From Acidimicrobiia bacterium (GTDB lineage Bacteria; Acidobacteriota; Vicinamibacteria; Vicinamibacterales; SCN-69-37): DNA of 39,370 nt. The translations under genes were made by a program, and so were the position numbers. Under the pieces are notes generated by a model that worked only from the letters and a program-made list of their open reading frames with translations, searched no databases and was not told the DNA's origin. Position 1 is the stretch's first letter. Each line of letters starts with the position of its first letter. Below are positions 7,612 to 17,581 of this stretch, in pieces. The stretch lies in contig VFZF01000023.1 in NCBI GenBank assembly GCA_016871335.1, forward strand, positions 1 to 39,370, in the 5' to 3' direction.

Positions 7612-9779
7612 TACTTGATCACCTCAACACAGTTCACCGGAAGCGTCGTTCCCTTCGCCCCGCCCTGATTGGTCACACTGCCCACGCCGGATGTCCGCGA
7701 AAACCGCAGCGTGGTGCCGGTGGTCACGGTGCACTTCCCCGGTTCGCTGGCCGGCGCAATGAATTTCGCCGGTATTCCCGTCACCACATACCGGTCCGCA
7801 GCCGCATCGTATGCGACGGTGTGGCCGATGGCGAACCTGCCTTCGAGCAACGTCACCCTCACCTCCATGCCCTTTGCCGCCGCAACATCCATCGACTTCA
7901 ACTTCCGGTCGACCGGCTCGAGCGTCACGGTAATCCGTTCTCCCGAGAGCTTCTCGCCAGAGGCGGTGTCCATGGTGGCCGCGCCACTATACACGGCTGC
8001 CCTTGCGCTGTCGGTGTAGACCAACTTGTCCGAGGACACCCGGGTGGGTGCCGCCTTGGTCGCCGCGGTCCCCGTTGCGGCGGCCATCACGAGTGTCGAC
8101 CGCACGGTGCCTGTCGCAGTCACATCACCCGCTGCAACATCCATCGCGACCCGATCGGCCCCCAGACGGCTGTCGCCCTGCACGAGGAACACCGCGCCAG
8201 AATAGACGGCCGTGCCGGCGGTGCGGTCGTATTGCAGGCGCTCCGAAGTGCCCGTGACTGTCTTGCCCCGTTCAAACAGTCCCACACTGGTGTCGGGCGT
8301 CTGTGCGGATGGTGACGGCTTGAGTGTGGACTCCACGCGCTGCTGCCCGCGACCACGCGCGTCAAACGCATCAGTCTTCAGGTTGGCATCGATCTCCGAC
8401 GCGATGACGTCCATATCCGGGCTCACGACCTTCGGCCGCGTCGCCCCGGCCGGACTCCGCAGTTCGAGCGCCTCCGCCGCACTGTCGTAGCGCCCGTCCA
8501 CGGCGGTGGCCGTCAGGTCACCGTCGACCACCCGGAAGCTGCGTTGAAAGAGTGCGCTCTTGACGGAACTCAGCGAGCCCTCCAGATCCAGCGTCAACGT
8601 CTCGGCCGTCGCGACACGCGCCGACGTCGCGCGCCCGCAGGCTCCCGTCTGTCCCTCCCGGTATTCCACCCCGCCGCTGAAATAGGCGCGCGTCAAACCC
8701 CGGGCGCTGTCGCCGTCGGCCTGCAATCCTTGCGCACAGACACGTTTGGCCGGCTGGGGGCCTTCCACCGGCAGCGTCACCACCACCGGCGACGACGCCT
8801 GCAGCTTCGTCAGCGTCTCACCGTCGGGTGCCAGTGATGCCTCAATCTGACTGCCGGAGATCGTGCTGCTGCCGTTGGCACCCGGCATCTCCAACGCCGC
8901 GTTGCCCACCAGGGTCGCACTCGAGAGAAGGCCAGTGCCGTCCGCGAACGCGAGATTGATGTCACCCGCTTTTAGATTCGGCCGACGCACCGACGTGTCT
9001 GTGGAGCGCACAGCCGAATTCCCGCGCAGCTCGATGAACGTGATGCCGTGCCCCTCCTGCGTAAACGCCACACGCGCGTTGTCCGCGCTGAGGCGCTGTG
9101 ACTGCTGGGTCATCACCGCATCGCCCTCGAGGCGCATGTAGTGCTCCGCCTCCGCGAGGCCGATGCGCGTGGCGCTCGCCTCCACCGGGCTGTCGCCGTC
9201 GCGCTCGGGCGCCACCGTGAGCCTGGCGTCGCTGTTCATCCACAACACGGACTGTGCCATGAACAACTCCGCACCGACCCCGGCCCCCGACAGACGGCCG
9301 CGCGTGAACGACATGCGGCCCGGGATGACGGTCTTCTGCTCGTTGTTGTAGAACGTCGCTTCGTCCTCGACCTCGACGCTGATGCCATTCTCGGCCGACA
9401 GCTTCACATTGCCCTTGAAGACCACCTGCGCGGGCTGCATGCCGGTAGGCCCCGCCCTGCCGGTGGCCACCGCCGACGCCGCGGTGATCCGGTGGGAGAT
9501 GCCGTCCTTGTCGAACACCGTCGACACCTCGTCAAACTCCATCGTGTCGTCGGCACGCTGCCGGAGCGCCTTGAAATCAATGGTGACCGTCGCGCCGCCA
9601 TCAGCCCCGAGAATCAGACGACGGCCATCCTCGGCTGCCGCGACGACACCTGGATCCAGAAAAGTCGCGTCGGGCCCCGGCTCGGCGACGGGCCGAACCT
9701 GCAACTGCAGATACACCAGCACCGCCACGCCGATTCCGACGGCCGCAATGACGAGGCGCGCGACGGTCTGCCACCTCAT
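7611..9779 (-). CDS. Large LptC/LptA-like fusion, LPS-transport periplasmic bridge protein
   Basis: This 722-residue protein begins with one membrane helix (about 7-26), followed by an LptC-like region (about 40-200) that includes V-V-F-K-G-N-V-K-L and N-N-E-Q-K-T. Several OstA/LptA-like beta segments then continue to the C-terminus, with typical stretches such as [16 protein letters not shown] and V-Y-S-G-A-A-T-M around 520-620. LptC and LptA each have roughly 170-200 residues in Escherichia coli, so this chain is large enough to hold both plus two or more extra jellyroll units. It is directly upstream of lptB, as lptC-lptA are elsewhere. Domain limits are read by eye. It probably spans from the inner membrane into the periplasm, forming part of the LPS bridge. 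Confidence 0.8.
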
Positions 9780-11518
9780 GCCGGGGGCTCCACCGGCGCC
9801 GGCGTGCGCACGTCCGCCACGGTCAGTTCCGTCACACGTTCCCCACGAAACTCATTCTGGTCCAGCGAGTAGGCCAACTCGAGTCCGAATCGATTGGCGG
9901 CCAGATACCCCTCCCGCTCGGCCAGACGCCACGCGACCCCACGAAACGACCGGCCGTCCTGCCTGAACATCAACGCCAGATGCCGCTCCTTGAGCACCTT
10001 CGGCGCCTGCGTCAGTTCGACCGGCGCTGCCCGGAACACAGGTTTCGGATTCGCCATCCCGAACGGTCCCATGCGCTGCAGGCCGTCCACCACGTCCCCG
10101 GTGATCTCGCGCAGGCCGAGTGGCGCATGAATGCGGAGGCGTGGCAACAGGTCCGACGGCTCCAACCGTGCGTTGGCCCAGGCGGTGAGCCGCTGTCGGA
10201 TCTCCGGGAGCCGGCTCGCCTCCACGGTCACTCCGGCCGCCTGCCGATGGCCCCCGAACTTCACGAACCCATCGCCATGCGCTTCAAGCGCACCGAGCAT
10301 GTCGAACCCCGGAATGCTACGGCACGATCCATGACCGATCCCGCCGTCGAGCGCAATGACTATTGCCGGCTTGTGGAACTGATCCACCAGCTTCGAGGCG
10401 ACGATGCCCACCACACCACGATGCCACCCTTCGGCTGCCACAATGAGCAGGTTCTGCCCCCCGATCGACGGATCGTTCTCCACCATCCGTTTGGCGTCGG
10501 CCAGAATGCCGGCCTCGCTGTCCTGTCGCCGGGCGTTCTCCTCGGTCAGCTGCCGCGCGCGGTCCCGCGCCTGCGCGCGTGACTGGGCATCGCGGCCGCG
10601 CGCCAGCAGCAGTTCCACCGCCATCCCGGCGTGGCTCATGCGTCCCGCGGCATTCAGCCGCGGGGCCAGCACAAATCCCACGTGGAAGCTGTCCAACCGC
10701 TTGCCGGTCAATCCACTCTCCTCCAGCAATGCCTCAAGGCCCGTACCGTGTGGGCCGCGCGACAGGCCCTCCAGCCCGAAGCGGGCAATGACCCGGTTCT
10801 CTCCGACGAGCGGCACCACATCCGCCATCGTGCCAATCGCCGCCATCTTGATGAAGGACGGCAGCCACTCACGGCCGGTCTCGCTGCCTTCAAGCAAAGC
10901 CTGCACCAACTTCAGCGCGACCCCGGCGCCGGCCAGCGACTTCTCCGGATAGGGACAGTCCGGGCGACGCGGATTAATGACGGCCACCGCCCGCGGAATG
11001 GCCGATTCGGGCTCGTGATGGTCGGTAATGATCACATCCACGCCCAGCGCGCGCGCGTGGTCTGCCGCCTCACTCGCGCGGATGCCGCAGTCCACCGATA
11101 CAATGACCTTGGCCCCGTCGGCGTGCAGCCGGGCGATGGTCTCCGGTTGCAGACCATACCCATCCTTCATCCGGTCGGGCACAAAATACCCCACGTCCGC
11201 GCCAAGGATCTCGAGCGCGCGCTGCAACATGGCCGTCGAGGTGATGCCGTCGGCGTCGTAGTCGCCGTGCACCATGATGCGTTCCTTCGCCGCGATCGCC
11301 TGCCGGATGCGGTCCACGGCAGGACGCATGTCGGTCAGCAGCCAGGGGTCGTGCAGGTGGGACAGGTCAGGATGCAGAAACCGGTGCGCTGCGGCGGGAT
11401 CGGCAAATCCGCGCTGCACCAGCAGTTGGGCGATGACAGAAGGAATCGACAGCGCCTCCGCGAGGTGGCGGCTCTGGGCGGAGTCGCTCGGAACGTCTTC
11501 CCAGACCTTGCGGACCAT
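9776..11518 (-). CDS. recJ: Single-stranded-DNA-specific exonuclease RecJ
   Basis: RecJ degrades single-stranded DNA 5' to 3' in recombination and mismatch or base-excision repair. With 580 residues it matches the usual length (577 in Escherichia coli). The DHH domain shows V-H-G-D-Y-D-A-D-G-I (83-92), V-D-C-G (142-145) and D-H-H-E-P (166-170), which bind the catalytic metal ions. The DHHA1 domain has F-G-G-H-R-Q-A-A-G, and an OB-like C-terminal domain follows. The start is ATG at 11518, sharing one base with the accA stop (TGATG); a GTG three bases earlier (11521) would also work. The 3' end overlaps the next gene by ATGA. Confidence 0.95.
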   Translation of the reverse strand: MVRKVWEDVPSDSAQSRHLAEALSIPSVIAQLLVQRGFADPAAAHRFLHPDLSHLHDPWLLTDMRPAVDRIRQAIAAKERIMVHGDYDADGITSTAMLQRALEILGADVGYFVPDRMKDGYGLQPETIARLHADGAKVIVSVDCGIRASEAADHARALGVDVIITDHHEPESAIPRAVAVINPRRPDCPYPEKSLAGAGVALKLVQALLEGSETGREWLPSFIKMAAIGTMADVVPLVGENRVIARFGLEGLSRGPHGTGLEALLEESGLTGKRLDSFHVGFVLAPRLNAAGRMSHAGMAVELLLARGRDAQSRAQARDRARQLTEENARRQDSEAGILADAKRMVENDPSIGGQNLLIVAAEGWHRGVVGIVASKLVDQFHKPAIVIALDGGIGHGSCRSIPGFDMLGALEAHGDGFVKFGGHRQAAGVTVEASRLPEIRQRLTAWANARLEPSDLLPRLRIHAPLGLREITGDVVDGLQRMGPFGMANPKPVFRAAPVELTQAPKVLKERHLALMFRQDGRSFRGVAWRLAEREGYLAANRFGLELAYSLDQNEFRGERVTELTVADVRTPAPVEPPA

Positions 11519-12504
11519 CACTCCGAGGCAGCCGCGAGCGGCGCGCTCACAAACGCGTGCCCCTCCCGGCCCATCGCCCTGAACTTCTGGTAGCGGGTTT
11601 CGAGTCGGTCAGCCGACGTCATCGCCGAGACCTCGGCGAGATGCCGCGCGATCGCTTCATCGATCAACGCGGTCGCCAGCGCGTGGTCCTGATGCGCGCC
11701 GCCCACCGGTTCGGGCACGATTTCATCGATCACGTCCATGGCCAGCAGGTCAGGCGCCGTAATCTTGAGCGCATCCGCCGCGTCCACCTTCCTTGCCGAG
11801 TCGCGCCACAAAATCGCGGCGCACCCTTCCGGCGGAATGACGCTGTAGACGGCAAACTCCTGCATGAGCACGCGGTCGCCGATCGCAATGCCAAGCGCAC
11901 CGCCCGACCCACCCTCGCCGCAGACGATGACGACGATGGTGGTGTCGAGGAGGGCCATCTCGCGCAGGTTGAGCGCAATCGCTTCCGCGACGCCGCGCTC
12001 CTCGGATTCAACACCCGGGTAGGCAGCCGGCGTATCCACAAACACAATCACCGGGCGCTTGAACTTTTCGGCCATCTTCATGACCCGCAACGCCTTGCGA
12101 TACCCCTCCGGCTTTGCGTAGCCGAAGTTCCGGTAAATCTTCTGCTTGGTGTCGGTCCCCTTCTGGTGTCCCACGATGAACACGGGCTTGTTGTGGAAGT
12201 GGGCCATGCCGGTGACGATCGCCTTGTCGTCGGCAAACCGCCGATCGCCATGCAGTTCCGTGAACCCGGTGAAGAGGCGGTCAACATAGTCGAGCATCAC
12301 CGGCCGTTCAGGATGGCGCGCCACGAGCACGCGCTGCCACGGCGTCAGATTCCCGAACAGTTCCGCGCGGAGTTCCTGCACGCGGGCTTCGAGCCGGGCG
12401 ATGGTCGTCTGCCGATCGGGCGTCGACGGCATGAGGCGCAGGGCCTGGATCTCCTTGAGAAGAATCGCGACAGGCTCTTCAAATTCCAATGTGGCTACCG
12501 GCAT
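11518..12504 (-). CDS. accA: Acetyl-CoA carboxylase carboxyltransferase subunit alpha
   Basis: AccA, with AccD, moves the carboxyl group from biotin-BCCP to acetyl-CoA, giving malonyl-CoA for fatty-acid synthesis. The 328 residues show the normal AccA order: an N-terminal helical region, E-L-H-G-D-R-x-F-A-D-D, G-H-Q-K-G-T-D-T-K, P-E-G-Y-R-K-A, the oxyanion-loop region V-D-T-P-A-A-Y-P-G and G-E-G-G-S-G-G-A-L-G-I. The ATG at 12504 is 11 nt after the dnaE stop. In many bacteria accA lies directly after dnaE, so this context is conserved. No accD is in the window. Confidence 0.96.
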   Translation of the reverse strand: MPVATLEFEEPVAILLKEIQALRLMPSTPDRQTTIARLEARVQELRAELFGNLTPWQRVLVARHPERPVMLDYVDRLFTGFTELHGDRRFADDKAIVTGMAHFHNKPVFIVGHQKGTDTKQKIYRNFGYAKPEGYRKALRVMKMAEKFKRPVIVFVDTPAAYPGVESEERGVAEAIALNLREMALLDTTIVVIVCGEGGSGGALGIAIGDRVLMQEFAVYSVIPPEGCAAILWRDSARKVDAADALKITAPDLLAMDVIDEIVPEPVGGAHQDHALATALIDEAIARHLAEVSAMTSADRLETRYQKFRAMGREGHAFVSAPLAAASE

Positions 12505-12515
12505 CTTGGATCTCC

Positions 12516-15500
12516 CTACTTCAGGCTCACGGCGCCTGCGCCGCAGATCGCTTCCACATCTCGGACGAATCCATCACTGGGCCGAATGCGATGCGAGGTG
12601 GCGGTGCGGACGCGCAGCCCCCCGAGCCCCTCATTTAGTTCCACACACAGCGCCACCCGGCGATCTCCGGGGTGCCGCTCAAATACCGCCACCAGCGACC
12701 GCAGCCGGTCGCGGGCCGCCGACTGCCCGGAGAGCCGAATCTGGACTTCCCGGACGGTCCGTTCGCGCGCCGCCTCCAGGGTGGTCAGCTCGCTGGCGAC
12801 CATCTTGCCGGTCTCCTCGTCGCGTTCGTACTTCCCACGCACAATCAGGAGGGCGTCGTCGGCTACCAGTGTGCCGTACTTCGCGAAGGCTTCGGGAAAG
12901 ACGACCACCTCGGCCTTCCCCGCCTCATCCTCGAGGTTGAAGGCCGCCATCCGGTCTCCGCGTTTGGTTTTGAGCTGACGCACGCCGCTGACGATCCCGG
13001 CGGCCATGACATCCGGTTCGGACTGGGTCAACGCCGAAATCGTGCGCGCCCGGCTGGCCGTGATGACCTCTGCATACCGCTGCAGCGGATGCCCGCTCAT
13101 GTACAGGCCCAGCGCCTCCTTTTCAAAGGTCAGCGCATGTGTCTCGGTGAGCGCCGCGCAGTCGGGTAGCACCTCCGCATCCTTCAACGGCGCCGCGGCG
13201 TCATCGTCGCCCCCGAACAGGGTGGATTGTCCCTGGTCGCGATCGCGCTGGTGACGGCTGCCATGGTCGAGGATACGGTCGACGCCGGCGAGCAGGCGTG
13301 GACGCCAGGTCAGATAGTCCTTGCCCTGTCCGGGCGACAACACGTCACACGCCCCACCCTTGATCAGGCTTTCGAAGACCTTCTTGTTGGCGAGGCGGAG
13401 GTCCATGTGTTCGGCGAGCGCAAACAGCGAGGTGATCCGCCCGCCCAGGGCCGTTCGTGCGGCGATCAATGACTGGATCGCGCCTTCACCGACGCCTTTG
13501 ATCGCCCCCAGCCCGAACCGCACGCCGCCCGGCTGAACCGTGAACTGCCACTGACTTTCGTTGATGTCGGGCTGCAGGATCGGCACGCCGAGATCGCGGC
13601 ACTCCGCCAGATACAACGCGATCTTGTCGGAGGCCTGCGACTCGATCGTGAGCAGCGATGCCATGAAGTGCTGCGGGTAGTTCGCCTTGAGGTACCCCGT
13701 CTGGTACGCCAGCAACGCGTAGGTGGTCGAGTGGGATTTGTTGAAACCGTACCCGGCGAAGAATTCGATGAACTGGAAGATTTTGTTCGCCTTCTTCTCG
13801 CTGATGCCGCGCTCGGCGCACCCGGACATGAAGCGGTCGCGGGTGGCGGCCATCTTCTTTTCGTCCTTTTTGCCCATCGCGCGGCGCAGTTCGTCGGCTT
13901 GTCCCAGGGTGAAGCCGGCCAGGTCGCTCGCCAGCCGCATGACCTGTTCCTGATACGCGATGACGCCGTGCGTCTCCGTGAGGGACGGCTCCATGGCCGG
14001 CGTCTCGTACTTGATCTCCGTCCGGCCGTGTTTGCGGTTGATGTAGTCGTCCACAACCCCGCCACGCAGCGGGCCCGGACGATACAGCGCGTTCAAGGCA
14101 ATCAGGTCTTCGAGGCACTGCGGCTTGGCCTTCCGCAGCGTCTCGCGCATACCCGAGCTTTCGAACTGGAACACGCCGTGCGTCTGCCCGTTGGCAAACA
14201 GCTGATAGGTCTTCGCATCATCAAGCGGCAGCTGGTCGAGATCGATCTCGTCACCGGTCGTCTCCTTGATGTGTTTGACGGCATCGTCAAGCAGCGTCAG
14301 CGTGCTGAGGCCGAGGAAGTCCATCTTGAGCAGCCCCACGCGTTCCACTTCCTTCATGGCCCACTGCGTCGTGATTTCGTCCTTCTGGCTTCGGTACAGC
14401 GGCGCGAACTCCACCACGGGACGAGGCGCGATGACGACGCCGGCCGCGTGGACCGAGGCGTGGCGGGTCATGCCCTCCAGGCGTCGTGCGACCTTCAACA
14501 GCTCCCGAACACGTTCATCCTTCTTGTCGAGGTCGGCCAGCGCAGGCACTTCCTCGATCGCCTTGTCGAGGGTCATGTCCAGCGTGGCGGGAATCAGCTT
14601 CGCGACCTTGTCGACTTCCGAGATCGGGAATTCCATCACGCGGCCGACGTCACGCACGACGGCCTTGGCTTTCATGGTGCCGAACGTGATGATCTGCGCG
14701 ACGTTTTCGCGGCCGTACTTCTGGGTAACGTACTGAATCACTTCCCCGCGGCGGCGTTCGCAGAAGTCGATATCGATGTCGGGGAGCGTCACACGCTCGG
14801 GATTCAGGAAGCGCTCGAAGTAGAGGTCGAAGTGCAGCGGATCCACATCCGTGATGCGCATGCAGTACGCCACGAGACTGCCGGCTGCGGATCCTCGGCC
14901 GGGGCCGACCGGAATCTGGTGATCGCGCGCGTAACGAATGAAGTCCCACACGATCAGGAAGTACCCCGCGTACTTCATCTTCTTGATCATGTCGATTTCG
15001 TACTGCAGACGCGTCTCGTACTCGGAGACGGTGCGCCGCAGTTCGCCACGACCGAGCATTGCCTCCCACCGGTGCATCCGCTCCGCGAACCCCTGCCGCA
15101 CGGTGTGCTCAAAGTAGCTGTCGGTCGTGAATCCCGGCGGGACGTCAAAGTCCGGCAGGTGGTTCACGTTCTTCGGGATGTCGACCTGGCAGCGTTCCGC
15201 AATCCGCACGGTGTTGCTCAGCGCATCCGGGTGGTCGCCAAACACCTTCTCCATCTCGGCGACGGTTTTCAGAAAGAACTGATCCCCGTGGTACTTGAGA
15301 CGTTTCTCGTCGCTGGCGTTTTTGCCCGTGCCGATGCACAGCAGGATGTCGTGCGGATGCTGGTCGGTGTCCTTCAGATAGTGGACATCGTTGGTGGCCA
15401 CCAGCGGCATGTTCAGGTCCCGCGCGATCGGCAGCAGTCCGCGGTTGACGATCAGCTGCTCCTCGATGCCCTGGTACTGCATCTCGAGAAAGAAGTTGTT

Positions 15501-16004
15501 CGGGCCCAGAATGTCGCGGTACGTGGCGGCGGCTTCCAGGGCCTTGCGGGCCTGATCGGTGCGGATGCCCGTCGCGACTTCGCCCTTGAGGCAACTGCTC
15601 AGCCCGATCAGCCCCTTGCTGTGCTGCGCCAGGAGCGCCTTGTCGATGCGGGGCTTGTAGTAGAACCCTTCGGTGTAGCCCGACGACACGAGCTTTATGA
15701 GGTTATGAAACCCTTCAGTCGTCTCGGAGAGCAACACCAGGTGATTGGCGGTCTCGCCCGGCGTGCCGGACTTGTCGCGCCGGTCGCCCGGCGCCACATA
15801 GACCTCGCACCCGAGGATGGGCTTCACCCCGCGTTTGTTCGCCTCGTCATAGAAGGTGACCGCCGAAAACATGTTGCCGTGTTCGGTGACCGCCACCGCC
15901 GGCATCTTCAACTCGGCGACCTTGTCGAGCAGTTCTCCGATTCGGCACGCGCCATCGAGCAGGGAAAACTCGGTGTGCAGGTGCAGATGGACGAACTCGG
16001 CCAT
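12516..16004 (-). CDS. dnaE: DNA polymerase III subunit alpha
   Basis: This is the replicative polymerase subunit (1162 residues; family usually 1150-1180). It starts with the PHP domain (H-L-H-L-H-T-E-F-S-L-L-D-G). The C-family polymerase core shows G-P-G-R-G-S-A-A-G-S (367-376) and the catalytic P-D-I-D-I-D-F (408-414), followed by the thumb/fingers, helix-hairpin-helix and OB-fold regions. The ATG at 16004 is two bases after the guaA stop, with a GGAG just upstream that overlaps the end of guaA; an in-frame GTG at 16016 inside guaA is less likely. Histidines at the PHP start are kept, so PHP metal binding may persist. Confidence 0.96.
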   Translation of the reverse strand: MAEFVHLHLHTEFSLLDGACRIGELLDKVAELKMPAVAVTEHGNMFSAVTFYDEANKRGVKPILGCEVYVAPGDRRDKSGTPGETANHLVLLSETTEGFHNLIKLVSSGYTEGFYYKPRIDKALLAQHSKGLIGLSSCLKGEVATGIRTDQARKALEAAATYRDILGPNNFFLEMQYQGIEEQLIVNRGLLPIARDLNMPLVATNDVHYLKDTDQHPHDILLCIGTGKNASDEKRLKYHGDQFFLKTVAEMEKVFGDHPDALSNTVRIAERCQVDIPKNVNHLPDFDVPPGFTTDSYFEHTVRQGFAERMHRWEAMLGRGELRRTVSEYETRLQYEIDMIKKMKYAGYFLIVWDFIRYARDHQIPVGPGRGSAAGSLVAYCMRITDVDPLHFDLYFERFLNPERVTLPDIDIDFCERRRGEVIQYVTQKYGRENVAQIITFGTMKAKAVVRDVGRVMEFPISEVDKVAKLIPATLDMTLDKAIEEVPALADLDKKDERVRELLKVARRLEGMTRHASVHAAGVVIAPRPVVEFAPLYRSQKDEITTQWAMKEVERVGLLKMDFLGLSTLTLLDDAVKHIKETTGDEIDLDQLPLDDAKTYQLFANGQTHGVFQFESSGMRETLRKAKPQCLEDLIALNALYRPGPLRGGVVDDYINRKHGRTEIKYETPAMEPSLTETHGVIAYQEQVMRLASDLAGFTLGQADELRRAMGKKDEKKMAATRDRFMSGCAERGISEKKANKIFQFIEFFAGYGFNKSHSTTYALLAYQTGYLKANYPQHFMASLLTIESQASDKIALYLAECRDLGVPILQPDINESQWQFTVQPGGVRFGLGAIKGVGEGAIQSLIAARTALGGRITSLFALAEHMDLRLANKKVFESLIKGGACDVLSPGQGKDYLTWRPRLLAGVDRILDHGSRHQRDRDQGQSTLFGGDDDAAAPLKDAEVLPDCAALTETHALTFEKEALGLYMSGHPLQRYAEVITASRARTISALTQSEPDVMAAGIVSGVRQLKTKRGDRMAAFNLEDEAGKAEVVVFPEAFAKYGTLVADDALLIVRGKYERDEETGKMVASELTTLEAARERTVREVQIRLSGQSAARDRLRSLVAVFERHPGDRRVALCVELNEGLGGLRVRTATSHRIRPSDGFVRDVEAICGAGAVSLK

Positions 16005-16006
16005 CC

Positions 16007-17545
16007 CTACTCCCACTCGATCGTGGCCGGCGGCTTCGAGCTGATGTCGTAGACCACGCGATTGATCCCGCGCACTTCGTTGACGATGCGCGAGGAGATC
16101 GTGGCCAGGACGTCATGCGGCAGCCGCGCCCAGTCGGCCGTCATCCCGTCGCGGCTCTCCACCGCACGCACGGCAATCGTGTATTCGTAGGTGCGTTCGT
16201 CGCCCATCACGCCGACACTCTGCACCGGCAGCAACACGGCAAACGACTGCCACACTTTGCGGTACAGCCCGGCCTTGCGGATTTCGTCTGCCACGATCGC
16301 GTCCGCCCGCTGCAGCAGATCCAGTTTGGGTCTGGAGATCGGTCCGAGGAGCCGCACCGCGAGGCCCGGACCGGGGAACGGCTGGCGCCACACGAACTCA
16401 TCCTCAAGCCCGAGCGTGGTGCCGACGGCCCGCACCTCGTCCTTGAACAACTCCCGCAGCGGCTCCACCAGGGCGAACTTCATACGCTCCGGCAGGCCGC
16501 CAACGTTGTGGTGGCTCTTGATCACCGCTGACGGACCGCGCACCGACACACTCTCGATCACGTCCGGGTACAGCGTGCCCTGTGCGAGGAACGCCACATC
16601 CCCCAGTGCGAGCGCCTCCTGCTCGAACACGTCGATGAAGGCGGCACCGATGATCTTGCGTTTCTGCTCCGGGTCGCTGATCCCTTCCAGCCGATCGAGA
16701 AACAGGTCGACCGCATCCGCAAACACCAGATTCAGGCCCAGGCGCTGGAACCGTTCGCGCACCTGCGTGGCTTCGTTCAGTCGCAGCAGGCCGTTATCGA
16801 CAAAAATGCAGGTCAACTGATCGCCAATCGCCTTGTGAATCAACAACGCCGCGACCGTGGAGTCCACGCCGCCCGACAGGCCGCACACCACACGACGGGG
16901 CCCCACCTGCGCGCGGATGCGCGCGACGCTCTCCTCGACAAACCCCGCCATCGTCCAGTCGCCGGTGCATCCGCACACGCCGAAGGCGAAGTTCTTCAAC
17001 AGATCGCCGCCATGTTCGGTGTGCACCACTTCCGGATGGAACAACAGCGCGTAACACCGGCGCGCATCGTCATGCATCGCGGCCACCGGCGCGTTCGCCG
17101 AGGTCGCACTGACCGCGAAGCCCGCGGGGGCCTTGGAGACGAAGTCGCCGTGGCTGGCCCACACCCTCAGGCTCGACGGCACCGACGCAAAAATCGGCGA
17201 CGCCGACGTCGTGGTGTCGATCACCGCATGCCCGAATTCCCGATGGGACGCTTTGGCGACCGTGCCGCCGAAGTGTTCCGTGATCACCTGCATGCCGTAG
17301 CAGATGCCCAGCAGCGGAATCCCCAGATCCCAGATGCCGGCCGGCGGGCGCGGTGCGCCATCCTCAGAGAGGCTCCGTGGCCCACCCGAGAGGATGAGCC
17401 CGACCGGCGAGCGGCGGCGGACCTCCTCAAGCGGCGTGTTGAACGGCAGGATCTCAGAGTACACCGACAATTCGCGCAGACGACGGGCAATCAACTGCGT
17501 GTACTGGGAGCCGAAATCGAGAACAAGAATGGTTTGATGTGTCAC
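16007..17545 (-). CDS. guaA: GMP synthase (glutamine-hydrolysing)
   Basis: GuaA converts XMP to GMP with ATP and glutamine. The class I glutamine amidotransferase domain has the nucleophile Cys82 in G-I-C-Y-G-M-Q and the F-H-P-E-V histidine/glutamate pair. The ATP-pyrophosphatase domain has G-L-S-G-G-V-D-S-T, and the C-terminal dimerisation domain ends [18 protein letters not shown], as in nearly all GuaA. The start is GTG at 17545 ([14 protein letters not shown]); a TTG at 17551 is a weaker alternative, and neither has a good Shine-Dalgarno site. It is the first gene of the thirteen-gene operon, about 27 nt downstream of a perfect TATAAT. Confidence 0.96.
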   Translation of the reverse strand: MTHQTILVLDFGSQYTQLIARRLRELSVYSEILPFNTPLEEVRRRSPVGLILSGGPRSLSEDGAPRPPAGIWDLGIPLLGICYGMQVITEHFGGTVAKASHREFGHAVIDTTTSASPIFASVPSSLRVWASHGDFVSKAPAGFAVSATSANAPVAAMHDDARRCYALLFHPEVVHTEHGGDLLKNFAFGVCGCTGDWTMAGFVEESVARIRAQVGPRRVVCGLSGGVDSTVAALLIHKAIGDQLTCIFVDNGLLRLNEATQVRERFQRLGLNLVFADAVDLFLDRLEGISDPEQKRKIIGAAFIDVFEQEALALGDVAFLAQGTLYPDVIESVSVRGPSAVIKSHHNVGGLPERMKFALVEPLRELFKDEVRAVGTTLGLEDEFVWRQPFPGPGLAVRLLGPISRPKLDLLQRADAIVADEIRKAGLYRKVWQSFAVLLPVQSVGVMGDERTYEYTIAVRAVESRDGMTADWARLPHDVLATISSRIVNEVRGINRVVYDISSKPPATIEWE

Positions 17546-17570
17546 GAACAACCGATCGTGGGAAAGCCGA

Positions 17571-17577
17571 TATTATA
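17571..17577. promoter_or_regulatory. Overlapping -10 hexamers for guaA operon and the PQQ protein gene
   Basis: The minus strand reads TATAAT at 17577-17572, about 27 nt before the guaA GTG. The plus strand reads TATTAT at 17571-17576, five nt before the GTG of the divergent gene at 17582. No convincing -35 box is visible on either side. The two -10 elements share five bases, a symmetry known to give bidirectional bacterial promoters. If used, the plus-strand transcript would begin at or next to the start codon. Confidence 0.4.
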
Positions 17578-17581
17578 AGGC

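Noticed and set aside
11557-12978. 473-codon plus-strand frame opposite accA and dnaE
   Set aside because: Antisense to both genes with histidine/arginine-rich composition; no family features.
13668-16052. 794-codon open frame on the plus strand opposite dnaE
   Set aside because: It is the antisense shadow of dnaE, caused by GC-rich codon use. It has no recognisable motif and lacks a ribosome site.
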